DNA from: Porites lobata
Lineage: Eukaryota; Cnidaria; Anthozoa; Scleractinia; Poritidae
DNA: 64,000 nucleotides
NCBI GenBank assembly: GCA_942486035.1
Contig: CALNXK010000073.1
Coordinates: 1,530,001-1,594,000 of the forward strand
Reading direction: 5' to 3'
Part shown: positions 21,701 to 31,124 of the stretch, in pieces
Layout: every line of letters starts with the position of its first letter
Position numbering within the stretch: the first letter of the stretch is position 1
Program-made: the position numbers and the translations under genes
Notes under the pieces: model-generated
Told to the model about the DNA's origin: nothing
Database searches by the model: none
What the model saw: the letters and a program-made list of their open reading frames with translations, nothing else

Positions 21701-23592
21701 GATTTTCCAAGAGGTAGCAGGACCATGAATTGTCAGGCTAAATTCTGGGGGATAAACTCCACCAAGACGGAGAAGATAACTTTGACGAAAGTCTGTAAGT
21801 ATTATTTTTCGCCTCATGTAAGGGAATTGGGATTCCGGAATCCGGGAAATTTTTTCTTGTAAAATCAGGAATCCTGGGCTTTGGAATTGTGAGTTCAATG
21901 AATCTGGAATCCTACTAACGACTTGAATCGGGAATCCAAGTTCCACTGACAGGGTTTCTGGATTCAATTCCACGCACTGTCTTGGATCACGTTAAATGAG
22001 GTGATATATTGGAGCTGCATTGCTGCTATACAATACTCTCTAGAATTTTAATTAGTGTAGGGGTACAAACCCAGTCGAAGGCACCAGTTTCTGGAGGTTC
22101 CTGTCAGTAAAGAGTTCGTTGAACGAAACATCGGGTGATGTCTGTTTGAATTAAGGCTTTTCATTTAGCTCTCTGCATGAAGTCTCAGCGAACGATTTCA
22201 GGCCGCTGATAAACTGTGGTTATGTTTTGCAGTTCTTTTCCGGAACTTTGGAAAAGTCAAGTCGCATCACGTGGTATATGCAAACGCTACTGTGATACTT
22301 CTCTGTAAGCCTCCAATGGGTTACCCGCCACCGAATATCACGTGGTACAAAAATGGCGAACCACTTTTCTTTTGCTGTGGCAGAAGCTTGCGAGATTCTG
22401 CTAAAACGTTGGTCATAAAGAGCGTGAGCAAAAACGACTCGGGCGACTACCAATGTGTTGCCCTGAACATGGCGGCGCGCCGACAAGGACCAATGATAAC
22501 CCTCAAAGTTCGCGGAGGTTAGTCATGTTTCTGTTTTCTCTTTCATTCTATGAATTCCGTTCACAAAAGTCTCATTTAATTCTATATTTCTTACATTAAA
22601 GTTCAAATGTTATTTGACCATCTTAACCATTTTGGCAGAGATTTTGATCTTGAAATGCACTGCTTTGAGCAACCGGTCCCGAACCGGTCCCAGATTTCAG
22701 GAGGCAGACCCTAATCTGAATCCAAGAGCTTCCTGTCCAAGGACAAAAATCTGAAGCCAAAGCTGAGCCATACGATTCCTAACCTTGAATCGCTCATGCG
22801 ATCTTGTTTTTTAAATTTCATTTGAGGACGGTTACTCTCTAACGCGGTCGGAAGACTGATGTCTTTTTGTTTTATCTCAGTAGTCAGTGGCAACTTGTTT
22901 ACCACAATTAGGTGAAAACATGGGAAAGAATGTCTGGAGTAATTGGTTTATTGCTAATTTGACAAATGAGGGGCACATTTCCTGCAGCTGAATAATTAGA
23001 AAGCGTATCCAAATTTCGAGAGAAAACGAAAAACCATCTTATTTGCCTCATCCATGTTGTCGAGCAATGTCGACTGAAGGCATGAACCAAAAAAGTGATA
23101 CACAACTTGTACGTGGAAATCATTGGATTTCATGTATATCTTCTTTTACTTAGAGTTGTTAACAAAATTAAACTAGTAAATCTCTAAGCTTTTTAGTTAT
23201 CCAAACACATGCCGACGCGATTTCCATAGACGATGATGAGGGACAAATTGTCTATTGTTTTTTCATCTCTCATTTATTTAGCAACTGTTGAAGTTAGAAA
23301 AAAGAATGTCTCGGCTTCTGATTGTAATAAGAGTAAAGTGAAATGCTATGGTGAGGCAGCGGATGGTTACAAAAACGGAAGCAACAAATCGGCCAGTTGG
23401 GGTAAGATACACCGATTTCTCTCTTCATTAATTAAGCCTACCTCATTATGCCTTCTGCACTGGGTTTCACTAGAACAAGCAAGACTAGATATGTTAATGC
23501 TTGATGGTCCTTGATCATAATACTCCTCACACCCTCCCAAAAATTGGAAGAAAATAATAATAATAATAATAATAATAGTAATAATAATAATG

Positions 23593-23625
<33 letters not shown>

Positions 23626-25498
23626 GAAGTAACAATAAATTCGGTTAACATTCACTTATCCCATCATAATATTTTAAATCAGGGCTTAACTCGCCAAATC
23701 ACATAATTTTTGTGTTTTTGTAGTTGTTCCGTGCTCCGGGTAACTGCCTTTTCATCAATGTACAAAGGCTAACGCTCAGGGGATTTTCTATTTTCTATTT
23801 TTTTTGGAGGGGGAGGGAGGGGTTCTAAAACACTTTTTTTACTCAGCAAGGTTAACTCTGAAATTCACCATTGCTTCTTTTCAGCTTCATATTCACCCAT
23901 GCTAATTGTTGGTAAAGAAGATGAGATTGTCACATATGAGCTGCAAAATAATTCATGGACAAGAAGATCGCTATTCCCAGCGAAGGATGTAGCAGGGCTA
24001 GAGTGCGCCCACGATAAACGTCACATATACTGGTCAGACAGAAAAGAGATAAATGAACTCTCCTTAGCCACCACCTTACGTGAAATATCTCCTTTTCATC
24101 TCGATCGACTCAACCCTGCAGCGTCACCGAATTCCCTTGCCTTTAATTGGATTGGTTATCAGTTATACTGGATTGATGCCAAGGACATTTATCTCGGAGA
24201 TTTGCGCAATTGGAGAATAGTTCGACTAATTGAAGGAAAACTTGATATACCAAAAGCTATTGCTTTGAGTCCTTCTGATGGGTAAGTAGAAATTTGTACG
24301 GCGATTTTGAGTACATTCATCATAGGCAGTTTGCTGTAAAGCAGCAACTGTAGGTAATTAACCACTCTAATCATCCCTGTGTTTTGGAGTATGCTGAAGA
24401 AATTACTTCCTTTTCCTTTCTGAATGTCAGTGTTGTCATCGCTCGTAGGGGGATTACATTTTATCTGGTTCTGGTTCCTCTTTGTCTAAATGAAGGATTT
24501 GGAAAGCAAAATAGCTCGGTTTCTTTGGTGCACTTCGTCCCACTGGGTGTTAAACGTTTGTCCGTTTAAATATTGTTTTTCAGTTTGTCAATTATTTTCA
24601 ATCACATTCAATCGAGAGCTCATGCCAAGCTTGAAGTTCGATGAATTAGGTAGGGCTCTCAAAGCTGTTTCAAGGTCCAACATGTCATCCTTCAGACCTT
24701 TTAAGGTTTTGTTGCTATGTAAGAGTGGTTATTGTGTCAGTCGCGATTTTGTGTGTGTTACACTGATCTAGTTTTTGAATTCTTTTTCAAAGTTTTATTT
24801 ACTGGGCGGTCTGGGGCCAAGTACCAAAAATTATGCGCGCAAGACTAGATGGAACAGAGAGAAAAGAACTTATTAACAAAGGTATCACTTTTCCGCAAGC
24901 CCTGGCACTCGACGAATCAAACAGGAGGCTTTTCTGGGCTGGAACTGACGAAACAAAATCACAAGGAATAATAGAGTGGGTATCCCTAGATGGCTTAAAC
25001 CGCAATGTCACATTCCGCAGTCCGGGTTATTGTCCGTATAGTTTGGATATCTATGAAGGTTTTGTGTACTGGGCTGACCGGAGAAAGAAAGCTATTCTGC
25101 GCATCTCATCCAGAGGAGGTGAAGAAGAGATGGTCATTACCGGCTTAAAAAAGCCAGTGGGAGTAAAGTTTTGCCAGGAGCGTACCGAGTTTGAAAATAA
25201 TCATGGTAGGACTTTCAAGGAAATTTATATCCTTACAATAGACGAGGCACTGGGCTGGGAAGGGGCTAAGGTTGTTGCTGTGTTGTATTCTTTTGAATCA
25301 TTAAACCTTTATTAGTAAAATCTAACTAGTGGTCTATTATCAATGCTGCGTTCTGATTGGTTGAGCTACCACTAGGCTATATGTTATAGCCCCTAGTAGC
25401 AAAAAGCGCGGGTTTTTTGGCGGCAAAAAAAAAATTAAAGTCTACCTTTTAACTAACTAAAATATTTTTTATTCTCGATATATTTGACCAGCTAGTTA

Positions 25499-25533
<35 letters not shown>

Positions 25534-27867
25534 GGCCTCTGAGTCAATAGCCCATTCGGGCTCGAGGGATAATTGTTAAATACGTAGGTTCTGATGAGCT
25601 GTACGACATGATGTAAATAATGTAAGACTTTTTGTGAGGACCTGTGACGTCATTTTAAATGGCTTTCGTTTGGCCACATTTTATCTAAGCTGAATAGAGT
25701 TAAATTCATCCTGTTTCATGCTTAGCTCTAAAACGTTTACTTTTCTGCTTTGGCACTTAAAAATTGCTTTTGCCCAAAAACGGTAAGAGGACTTAAATTT
25801 TGTCCTCAGGATAGCTTTACACATTCCACTTATGACATAATATTTTATAAGCATAGCAACTAATTATATCCAATGTTTGCTCAAATATGGTGTACAGATT
25901 ATATGAGAACAGTTTCTGGTGAAAAGAAGGATGATACTAGGTTTTCGTAATGAAGTAAAAATACACGTTGAGGATTACATTTAATCCCCCCCCCCCCCAA
26001 TTCACCTCCTGTAGCTTTAAGTTAATTTCCTCATTTTTGCTAGGGAGTCCTTGTGATCAGAACAACGGTGGTTGTGACTACCTGTGCGTGAATCTACATT
26101 TCAGTAAAGGTCCAAGATGTATGTATCAAAAAGATATGAACCTCAAAGGTGATGGTAAAACATGCGAAAAAGGTGAGTGTTTTGTTGGGCCACTTAAAAA
26201 ATATATCTTTGTCAGTGGCATGCTACGACACATTGAGTTTTAAAATGCCTTTTATGTAGGGTCCGAAATTATATTTGTATAGCCGATTAAAGATTATCAG
26301 TTATTCGTGTCGTCATACCGGAAAGGTATTTTTTAACTCTTTTCTCTTGCTGGTACGCTTACAGTTACCAGCGGTAATTCCGAGAATGTAAGCAAGACTG
26401 AACCGTCTGCCCTGTCTAAGAATACTTGTTTGAGTCGTTTTACCTTTGTTGTATACACTTGATAAAACGTAGCTTTCTCCGTGGGTGGCGCTTACTACTA
26501 TAAGTTGTAAATAGGCGATATCTGAACTCAATAAAGAGATGGAACTAATTATGATATTAATAATCTTTTGACTTCCAGCAGGAAAGAACGAGATTATTGT
26601 CGTCGTGATTATTGTCGTCATAATTATTGTCGTCGTGCTGTTGTTGGCGCTGCTACCAGCGGTGTACATTATTGTTAAGAAACACTTCTCACACTTCACA
26701 CAAGTAGATAAGAACGTTAGGGAGGACATAGGAGAGGAGCCTACCACTGAGCGTACGTGTTTCCTACAAGAAAATTTGCCCCCATCGTTTGATGCGTCAG
26801 AGGTGTTGAGTCAACAATACAATGCTGAGCCTTCAGGAGCTGGTGATGCCGGAGAAGATTCCTCGGTCAGAGTGAGTTTTGGCTTGGTTGTTTTTTACAT
26901 AAAAAAAAAAAAGTTTCTCGTAAGTCCTGGTGATATTTCGTGTAGGTAGCCATATTTTAAAATTAACTAGAGGATGGTTGCGCGGGCCTAACCCACGAAC
27001 CGTCGGATCTCACTGGATTACGTCCGATAATCTTCTCTTAAGAGACTGGCCCCAGTGCATTTTTTTTCGCGAACTGATGTTTCCATTGTATAAAATAAGT
27101 ACCTCATATCTACTACCTCATCACGGGGAAGTAAGTTATGGGAGGAAACCGCCACTATCAGGACGGGAGGCATGCTGAGAAAAGGAAGTGTGCGAGATCA
27201 ACAGCCACCAAGGTAGGTGCGAGGAACTCCGTTGAAGTGGCCAAAAGGTGAGCAAAACCCGAGCAATTCTAAGCTATCGCGAGTGCCACGACGCATCACG
27301 CCACTGACGCGCGGGCTCGCCACGACGGAATATTTAATAACCTGAGTATCAGGCGTTTCTGGGAATACAGTATTATTGCTTTCACTGAATGAATGAAAAC
27401 ACGGTTAATATGAAACAGCCTGATTCTGACCTATACTGACTACCTAGATTTTAATAAAACAGATCCAAAACACATTTGTTTGGCCGCAGAGGGTCAAGAG
27501 ACTTCGCCCCTTTTTTACGCTACTTTGCAGAATGTAAACTCTGATAAATGCAGAATGATTTATAATTATCAATCTACCTGGTCAATTTCACCCCCCCCCC
27601 ACCCCTCATTCACCTATTGTTTCCATTAAAGTTAAGCCGATTTTTTTTTTTCAGCTTCAGAGAGGAGAATATAGAGTTCGATACGATAATAGAGTGACAA
27701 CGGTGCACCTGACTACAGTAAATATGAGTACACAGCTGAATACAGCCGTGAAGACGAATGTGAATACAACCAATAATTATAAGGTGGAGCTTGAACAAAC
27801 TGGAGGAATGACGGTTGTAGGAGACAATGCGAACATCAATAATTACCATCAGCCACCTCAGAACTAA
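15694..27867 (+). CDS. Receptor gene B: signal, Ig, Ig, LDLa, YWTD propeller, EGF, TM, RHIM-like tail
   Basis: The gene model joins 15694-15769 (signal peptide), 21459-21794 (Ig-like 1), 22233-22517 (Ig-like 2), 23282-23401 (decayed LDLa), 23885-24281 and 24793-25205 (six-bladed YWTD propeller), 26044-26172 (EGF-like), 26582-26871 (TM) and 27655-27867 (tail, TAA). Exon phases agree at every junction: phase 1 between modules, 2 inside the propeller, 0 before the tail. No stop or frameshift was found, so this is the only apparently intact copy in the window. The product is predicted to be a type I surface receptor of the LRP class with Ig modules. The ligand is unknown; the tail suggests intracellular signalling and not endocytosis, because no NPxY motif is seen. 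Confidence 0.75.
16749..16763 (+). repeat. Target-site duplication, left copy of the LINE
   Basis: The 15-bp sequence 'aacacgcgtactgct' directly precedes the truncated LINE and is repeated exactly after its A-rich tail at 20198-20212. It marks insertion by target-primed reverse transcription. Confidence 0.9.
16764..20197 (+). mobile_element. 5'-truncated L1-type LINE with perfect 15-bp target-site duplication
   Basis: The insertion is bounded by the same 15 bases 'aacacgcgtactgct' at 16749-16763 and 20198-20212, and ends in an A-rich tail. It starts inside the AP-endonuclease domain (D-L-V-D-I-W-R, R-R-L-D-F-W-L, S-D-H-S-P). It continues with the L1-type linker (A-T-W-Y-E-K-G-E-K-S-N-K-Y) and reverse transcriptase (K-C-P-G-N-D-G-L, N-W-R-P-I-S-L-I-N-V-D, F-A-D-D at about 18358-18369), then a C-terminal region to about 20011. 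Several stops and frameshifts split the frame (near 17074, 17633, 17850 and 18540), so this is an inactive copy. It sits in gene B's signal-to-Ig intron in the same orientation as the gene. Confidence 0.9.
20527..20884. mobile_element. TIR element with ATCGAT-rich interior
   Basis: 'cgccagacctagttaatcga' at the left is matched in inverse by 'tcaattaactacgtctggcg' at the right. The 310 bp between them is built almost wholly of permuted ATCGAT, TATCGAT and GATATCGA words on both strands. The inverted ends say mobile element. The interior resembles an expanded satellite and contains many TATCGATA-type octamers, the core bound by insect DREF/BEAF factors; whether cnidarian proteins bind it is unknown. 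Confidence 0.7.
20919..21118. mobile_element. ~200 bp MITE
   Basis: 'gcccacgttcgatataaaat' is mirrored by 'attttaatatatcgaacgtgggc'. A second inner pair, 'ccgaggcttt' and 'gaaagcctcgg', extends the complementarity. The centre holds 'aaaccaaaccaaaatatag'. Antisense open frames over it are by-products. Confidence 0.75.
21293..21340 (+). pseudogene. Broken gene B counterpart of gene C exon 2
   Basis: The acceptor 'tttctcctgacaattgcag' and the first bases of this block match gene C's second exon at 40525 ('tttctcctgggtattacag', then 'cgtccca'). Here the frame meets TAA after about 14 codons and no phase-1 donor is visible. It is best read as a lost exon that gene B skips. Confidence 0.5.
21459..21794 (+). 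CDS. Gene B Ig-like exon 1
   Basis: The acceptor 'tttttttcaaactttcag' gives a phase-1 start; the donor is 'gtaagt'. The encoded domain of about 112 residues has strand-like segments, including V-K-L-T-W-E-A-T and M-N-C-Q-A-K-F-W, and four cysteines (V-C-K-I, I-T-C-N, E-T-C-Q, M-N-C-Q). It is compatible with a divergent Ig-like or other beta-sandwich module. A second possible acceptor at 21511 would change phase and is disfavoured. I am less sure of this domain than of the next one. Confidence 0.55.
21815..22000 (-). repeat. GGATTCC-rich dispersed repeat, copy 2 (inverted)
   Basis: Inverse of the repeat at 1-215 and 31125-31365. It reads 'ggaattgggattccggaatc', then 'ccgggaaattttttcttgt', then 'ggaatcc' blocks, and lies directly after the Ig-like exon 1 donor. 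Non-coding. Confidence 0.65.
22233..22517 (+). CDS. Gene B Ig-like exon 2
   Basis: A 285 bp phase 1-1 exon between 'tatgttttgcag' and 'gttagt'. It encodes a recognisable I-set/V-type Ig fold: A-T-V-I-L-L-C-K-P-P-M-G before the B-strand Cys, then N-I-T-W-Y-K-N-G with the core Trp, and S-V-S-K-N-D-S-G-D-Y-Q-C with the canonical D-x-G-x-Y-x-C. An extra C-C-G-R-S insertion sits between strands. It is the direct paralogue of gene C's exon at 47806-48078, which shares even the intronic 'ggccgctg' run before the acceptor. Confidence 0.85.
23282..23401 (+). CDS. Gene B decayed LDLa exon
   Basis: This 120 bp phase 1-1 exon sits where gene C has LDLa exons and still aligns with them: A-T-V-E-V-R-K-K against A-L-A-R-K-G-K-K, then D-G-Y-K-N-G against G-G-Y-K-D-C-R-N-G. 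Only two cysteines remain of six, and the calcium-binding acidic residues are gone, so it cannot fold as a normal LDLa module. The splice sites are intact, which suggests it persists as a linker. Confidence 0.6.
23551..23632 (+). repeat. (AAT)n microsatellite
   Basis: About 80 bp of near-pure AAT repeats with a few G interruptions, in the intron between the decayed LDLa exon and propeller exon 1. The poly-Ile and poly-Leu antisense frames here are artefacts. Confidence 0.95.
23885..24281 (+). CDS. Gene B propeller exon 1 (YWTD blades 1-3)
   Basis: A 397 bp exon, identical in length to gene A's, spans 'gcttcttttcag' to 'gtaagt'. Motifs are H-I-Y-W-S-D-R and Q-L-Y-W-I-D-A, with F-N-W-I in place of the usual V-D-W. 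It enters in phase 1 and leaves in phase 2. Together with the next exon it completes one six-bladed beta-propeller, the ligand-binding and pH-release module of the LDL-receptor family. Confidence 0.85.
24793..25205 (+). CDS. Gene B propeller exon 2 (blades 4-6)
   Basis: The exon begins after 'ttctttttcaaag' in phase 2 and ends at 'gtagga' in phase 1. It encodes F-I-Y-W-A-V-W, R-L-F-W-A-G-T and F-V-Y-W-A-D-R plus R-A-R-L-D-G-T-E-R. Unlike gene A, the frame is continuous through A-I-L-R-I and the final G-L-K-K-P-V-G. It is slightly longer than gene A's exon at its 3' end. Confidence 0.85.
25314..25580. mobile_element. MITE plus adjacent hairpin
   Basis: 'agtaaaatctaactagtggtc' at about 25315 is matched inversely by 'gaccagctagttagatttta' at about 25488. 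Immediately after it, 'acaattattcctctcgcc' and 'ggctcgagggataattgt' (25511-25578) form a second hairpin. That hairpin's end sequence resembles the tips of the 8134-9632 foldback element, so the two may belong to related families. Confidence 0.7.
26044..26172 (+). CDS. Gene B EGF-like exon
   Basis: A phase 1-1 exon of 129 bp after 'tttttgctag', ending at 'gtgagt'. It codes S-P-C-D-Q-N-N-G-G-C-D-Y-L-C and ends D-G-K-T-C-E-K, as in LRP EGF modules downstream of propellers. The fourth cysteine is followed by M-Y where C-x-C is expected, so there are five cysteines, as in gene A. The relic copy D keeps C-V-C at this position, so the loss looks derived. Confidence 0.8.
26582..26871 (+). CDS. Gene B transmembrane exon, helix encoded by a 15-bp tandem repeat
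   Basis: The exon opens with G-K-N-E and a long hydrophobic helix of about 28 residues, ended by K-K-H. Three consecutive 15-base units close to 'attattgtcgtcgtg' (26593-26637) encode I-I-V-V-[VI] three times. The cytoplasmic part is acidic and Ser/Thr/Pro-rich (E-D-I-G-E-E-P-T-T-E-R-T). It ends in phase 0 at 'gtgagt'. The segment E-D-[IM]-G-x-E-x-T-T-E-R-T is also found in relic D. Confidence 0.8.
27655..27867 (+). CDS. Gene B last exon: cytoplasmic tail with RHIM-like motif
   Basis: After a 10-T tract and 'tcag', 70 codons run to TAA. Residues 36-68 (N-V-N-T-T-N-N, V-E-L-E-Q-T-G-G-M-T-V-V-G-D, N-I-N-N-Y-H-Q-P-P) match gene A's tail almost residue for residue, while the first 30 residues differ. 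The pattern of two short beta strands around a turn with an invariant V-G-D resembles the RHIM and RHIM-like amyloid motifs that drive receptor or kinase oligomerisation. No kinase, TIR or death domain is present. The function is inferred from the pattern only. Confidence 0.85.
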   Translation, partial: LQRGEYRVRYDNRVTTVHLTTVNMSTQLNTAVKTNVNTTNNYKVELEQTGGMTVVGDNANINNYHQPPQN

Positions 27868-28484
27868 TCAAATGCAAGTATATTCCATCTATTAGTAAAA
27901 GAATATATTTCCGCTGGTCGGTTTGATGATGCATTCACTGTACTTGTACGCGAACGAGAACCACAAATAGTATCGCGTGGAAGACTGATGGAGGAATATG
28001 GTTTAAAAAACCGTTCAAAACTATTCTGGGGTATTTCCGACCTCGGAAATACAATTTACGGGGCCGGAAATGAGTAAGCAGGGTTGGTTTTTTTACTCAC
28101 CAATATCGGACCCGTAAACAGACTTAATCTCGGGATCGAAATTCAATTCAGGGGGTCGGAAGTGATTGAGTGATCGCTCGGGGCTCAGGTTTCTGCGTCC
28201 CCGAAAATAGACCTCGAAATCTAAATTACGATCTCCGGATTCATTTCTTACCAGCGGCCCAGGAGTTTCATTTCTGATGTCTGAAGTCCTACCGGCAACT
28301 GGACCATTATTCCTGCTATCCCAAACCTACGCTCACATCGCTAGAAATCTCAGACCGGATTTTTCTGATTTCCGCCCCGGCGAAACGTCCATGGTTGCGT
28401 CGGCCGAAATATCTTTTCAGTCATGTTTCCATAATTAAACAAAGACTTAGATTCAGCACTCACTATATAGCGCATGTATAGTTT

Positions 28485-28490
28485 AATAAA
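28485..28490 (+). terminator. Possible poly(A) signal of gene B
   Basis: An AATAAA hexamer lies about 620 bp past the gene B stop codon, just before an (AAT)n tract. It is the first canonical signal in this direction that I noticed. Use is unproven. Confidence 0.3.
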
Positions 28491-28506
28491 GAAATGTATA
28501 TCATTA

Positions 28507-28507
28507 A

Positions 28508-28538
<31 letters not shown>
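28507..28538 (+). repeat. (AAT)n microsatellite
   Basis: About ten uninterrupted AAT units downstream of gene B. Confidence 0.9.
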
Positions 28539-28598
28539 TAATGGTATTAAATAGTAATATTATATAATTAACAATTAATGAATGAGGCTGAGTATCTT

Positions 28599-28664
28599 AT
28601 GAAGAATTATGGAGATCGCCTACGGCCTCGACGGATAACACCCTCCGAGATCTCCATAATTCTT
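28599..28664. repeat. 66-bp hairpin inside transposon copy 1
   Basis: 'gaagaattatggagatcgcc' is mirrored by 'ccgagatctccataattcttc' around 'tacggcctcgacggataaca'. It is absent from the partner copy at 62210, where 'gaagaattcatatgatacg' continues directly, so it is a separate small insertion. Confidence 0.75.
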
Positions 28665-29007
28665 CACATGATACGAAAGCCGAATTCAATAATTCCGAAT
28701 TCAAATAATTCCTAGTTTAAAAACTTGCTTACCTCCATCGATCCATCGATATTAAGTTCATCTTCGATAGTGCACGTTTAGGTTTGTCCAGCTCCACAAA
28801 TATTCTCCAAGTAGCAAATGTCCCCCTTCGAGTTGTCTTCTTGCTGTTCTTGCCATGTTTTTAGTTATTTTTTCGCCTAGTTTCTTACTCTTAAAACGAG
28901 TGAAATGTCCGCCATTTTTCAAGTTCACAACCAAAACAACCCAACCTCGTCCTTAGGTCTTCTCGGCTAACGGTGCCTTAACCTGCACGAACGCTGCATT
29001 TTTGACC

Positions 29008-30101
29008 AAGAGACTATAAAGGGGACAGAGAGGGCATCCCCCATATACACCCTATTCCATAGGTAATTCGTCTCGAGTTATTTTTAACACCACAGATCTC
29101 AAGGGGAATTAGACAACAGCCAATCACATAGCGCGAATGTGTTCCGCGTGGATGACCCACGCTTAGAGCCACGCGTCCTTCACGAAATGACGCAGAACAA
29201 AATAGGGGAAGACGCGGAGAGCGATTTTGCTATTCCTTTTGTCGAAGAAAACGACTACAGCGAGATTTGTGCGAAAGCTGTGTCAGCGAAACCGAAATTA
29301 AAAAAGAATCGCCCTTCCTCTCTTGTATAGAGCTAACAGTAGAGCAGGGAAATCCTTAACACACTGAATATTCTCTCAGGATCATTTATAATCTACAGTT
29401 TGAAGAGAGCAATTTCTGGTTTGATGTTTATTTTTTTCAGTCTTTATAGCGATTATTCCTACCCACTTACTTTGTCAATTGTAGGCGAACCCTCCTAAAG
29501 CTGAATTTCAAGGGACCATATTCAAGCTCAGAAAGAGAAATAAAATTTCGTCGTTGCTTATTTACGTCCTCCATAAAACGCGAAATTAGGCATTTTCACG
29601 TCGTAGTCGTGCAAAAACGGGAAAGAAATGAACAGAAAAGTGTGTTGCACGTGCGAAGTTGTTGTTTTGCTAATTAAATCTGTTTTTTTTTTGACGTTCT
29701 AGTTGACGTCCGCGTCGTTGGATCTTAAACTCCCTAAATTGTACAAACGACCGGTTTCAATAGACCAGCGAAATTTCCCATTTTATTAAAGCGCTGAGGG
29801 TACGACAACTTCGAGTTAAACTGATTTCACAGGTTGTAAAAGAGTCCAGCGATTCCTTTTTCCCAAGTGAGCGCCGACTCATTTCGCTTCAATATTCAGG
29901 AATGCTCTCGATCTTTTTACGCTTTCATTGCCTCTCGCCGGACATGTTTTGCACGGCTTTTTGTCATACGAAACCTCCACGAAACATCCACGCCTCGCGC
30001 GAGGTAACTTTATCCCGATTCTAAAAATAACTCGAGACGAATTACCTATGGAATAGGGTGTATATGGGGGATGACCTCTCTGTCCCCTTTATAGTCTCTT
30101 G
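29008..30101. mobile_element. Nested element with ~79-bp TIRs and a possible 8-bp target duplication
   Basis: The first 79 bases ('agagactataaaggggacag' to 'cgagttattttta') are repeated inversely at 30022-30101. The bases flanking it are 'tttttgacc' on the left and 'tttttgacg' on the right; the partner transposon at 62560 has a single 'cttttgacgtcatcgg', which acts as an empty site. An 8-bp duplication would suit a hAT-like element. The interior contains a partial copy of the GACGACGGCAACGGC MITE and a 63-residue frame at 29139-29330, but no transposase. Confidence 0.75.
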
Positions 30102-31124
30102 TTTTTGACGTCATTTCCTCGTTAAACACAAAATTCTTCCAAATTTGGTCATCAGAAACTGGTTTTGGTGAATTATGCGTGTGCTTTTAGCCAATCAGAA
30201 TCGGGGAAGTATTTTGAATGAATAATAACAACAATTAATATTAAAGATGATGTCATTCTTTTGAAATGCTTTACTGGTTCTAAATCTATTTTTAGTGCTG
30301 TTAAATATACACATTTTGAGTTGTGCATATATATATGAAGGAGTCAAATTTTTATTTCACTTAGTTTTTGCTTTCTCTTTGTTTCAAATCAGCATACGTT
30401 ATCTTAGCCAAAAACGAAATAAACTGGAAATATAGAATAACTACAACATAATTATATATTACTTTACTTTTACTTTTATAGCTTTTAAAACTTGCATCCC
30501 CACCCTCAGTCAATCTTGCCTCTTTTTCACATATACTGGTTTATTTGCACTTTTGCCAAGCACCGTATGCATAGATGGGTACGTTTTGATTTGTAGATAA
30601 AACTGACAGTTGTCACTAACTATTTTAGCCGTAAATACTTTTTATTTTATAACGTTTTTTGTCAAGATTAATTACGTTACAGTGTGTGTTTCGATAATTT
30701 AGGTCTCAGTTAAATTAGGGTTGTTTACGTGAAGGGAGGAAGATCCTAGTAACAGGAAGATCCTAGAAGGCGGATCATCCTCGCGCCATATGTTTTCTGT
30801 ATTCGGTTTACATGCAAAGGGTTGTACTTGTCCCTAACGCTAGGATCTTCCTATACTACATTCATTTGATCATGTATTTATTGGAATATAGGCACCGTCC
30901 GACTTAACTGAGGCACCGCGACCTTCTTGTGCATGCCCGAAATTGTATAAGATGGCCAAATCAGTCTTGAGTGGCTCCATGTAAGGAAATCCATAACCTG
31001 AGGTCAGGTTCTATTTTCGTTTCGCTTTGTAAATAACATTCCGGCGGGCATGGCGAAACGAAAAGAGAGCCCAATTTTAGAGGTAGCCGTTAGAGAGAAT
31101 ATATGAGAACCGCGTAAATTGGGC

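Larger units (their letters stand above)
28568..30230 (+). mobile_element. DNA transposon copy 1 (family shared with 62170-63258), with nested insertions
   Basis: The two ends match the transposon copy near the right edge: 'ttaacaattaatgaatg' then 'cttatgaagaatt' at the left, and 'gccaatcagaatcggggaa' then 'ttttgaatgaataataa' at the right. The copy is longer than its partner because a 1.1 kb inverted-repeat element (29008-30101) has replaced or entered its middle and a small hairpin sits at 28599-28664. I recognise no transposase in either copy. Confidence 0.7.

Noticed and set aside
23551..23632. CRISPR-like or other spaced repeat array
   Set aside because: All tandem repeats in the window are microsatellites or transposon termini without unique spacers; the genome is eukaryotic.
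23367..23651. Antisense poly-Ile and poly-Leu open frames
   Set aside because: They are translations of the (AAT)n microsatellite and overlap the receptor exon on the other strand.
29139..29330. 63-residue plus-strand open frame
   Set aside because: It lies inside the nested inverted-repeat element and has no recognisable family; its composition resembles a transposon N-terminus, but the evidence is too thin for a gene call.
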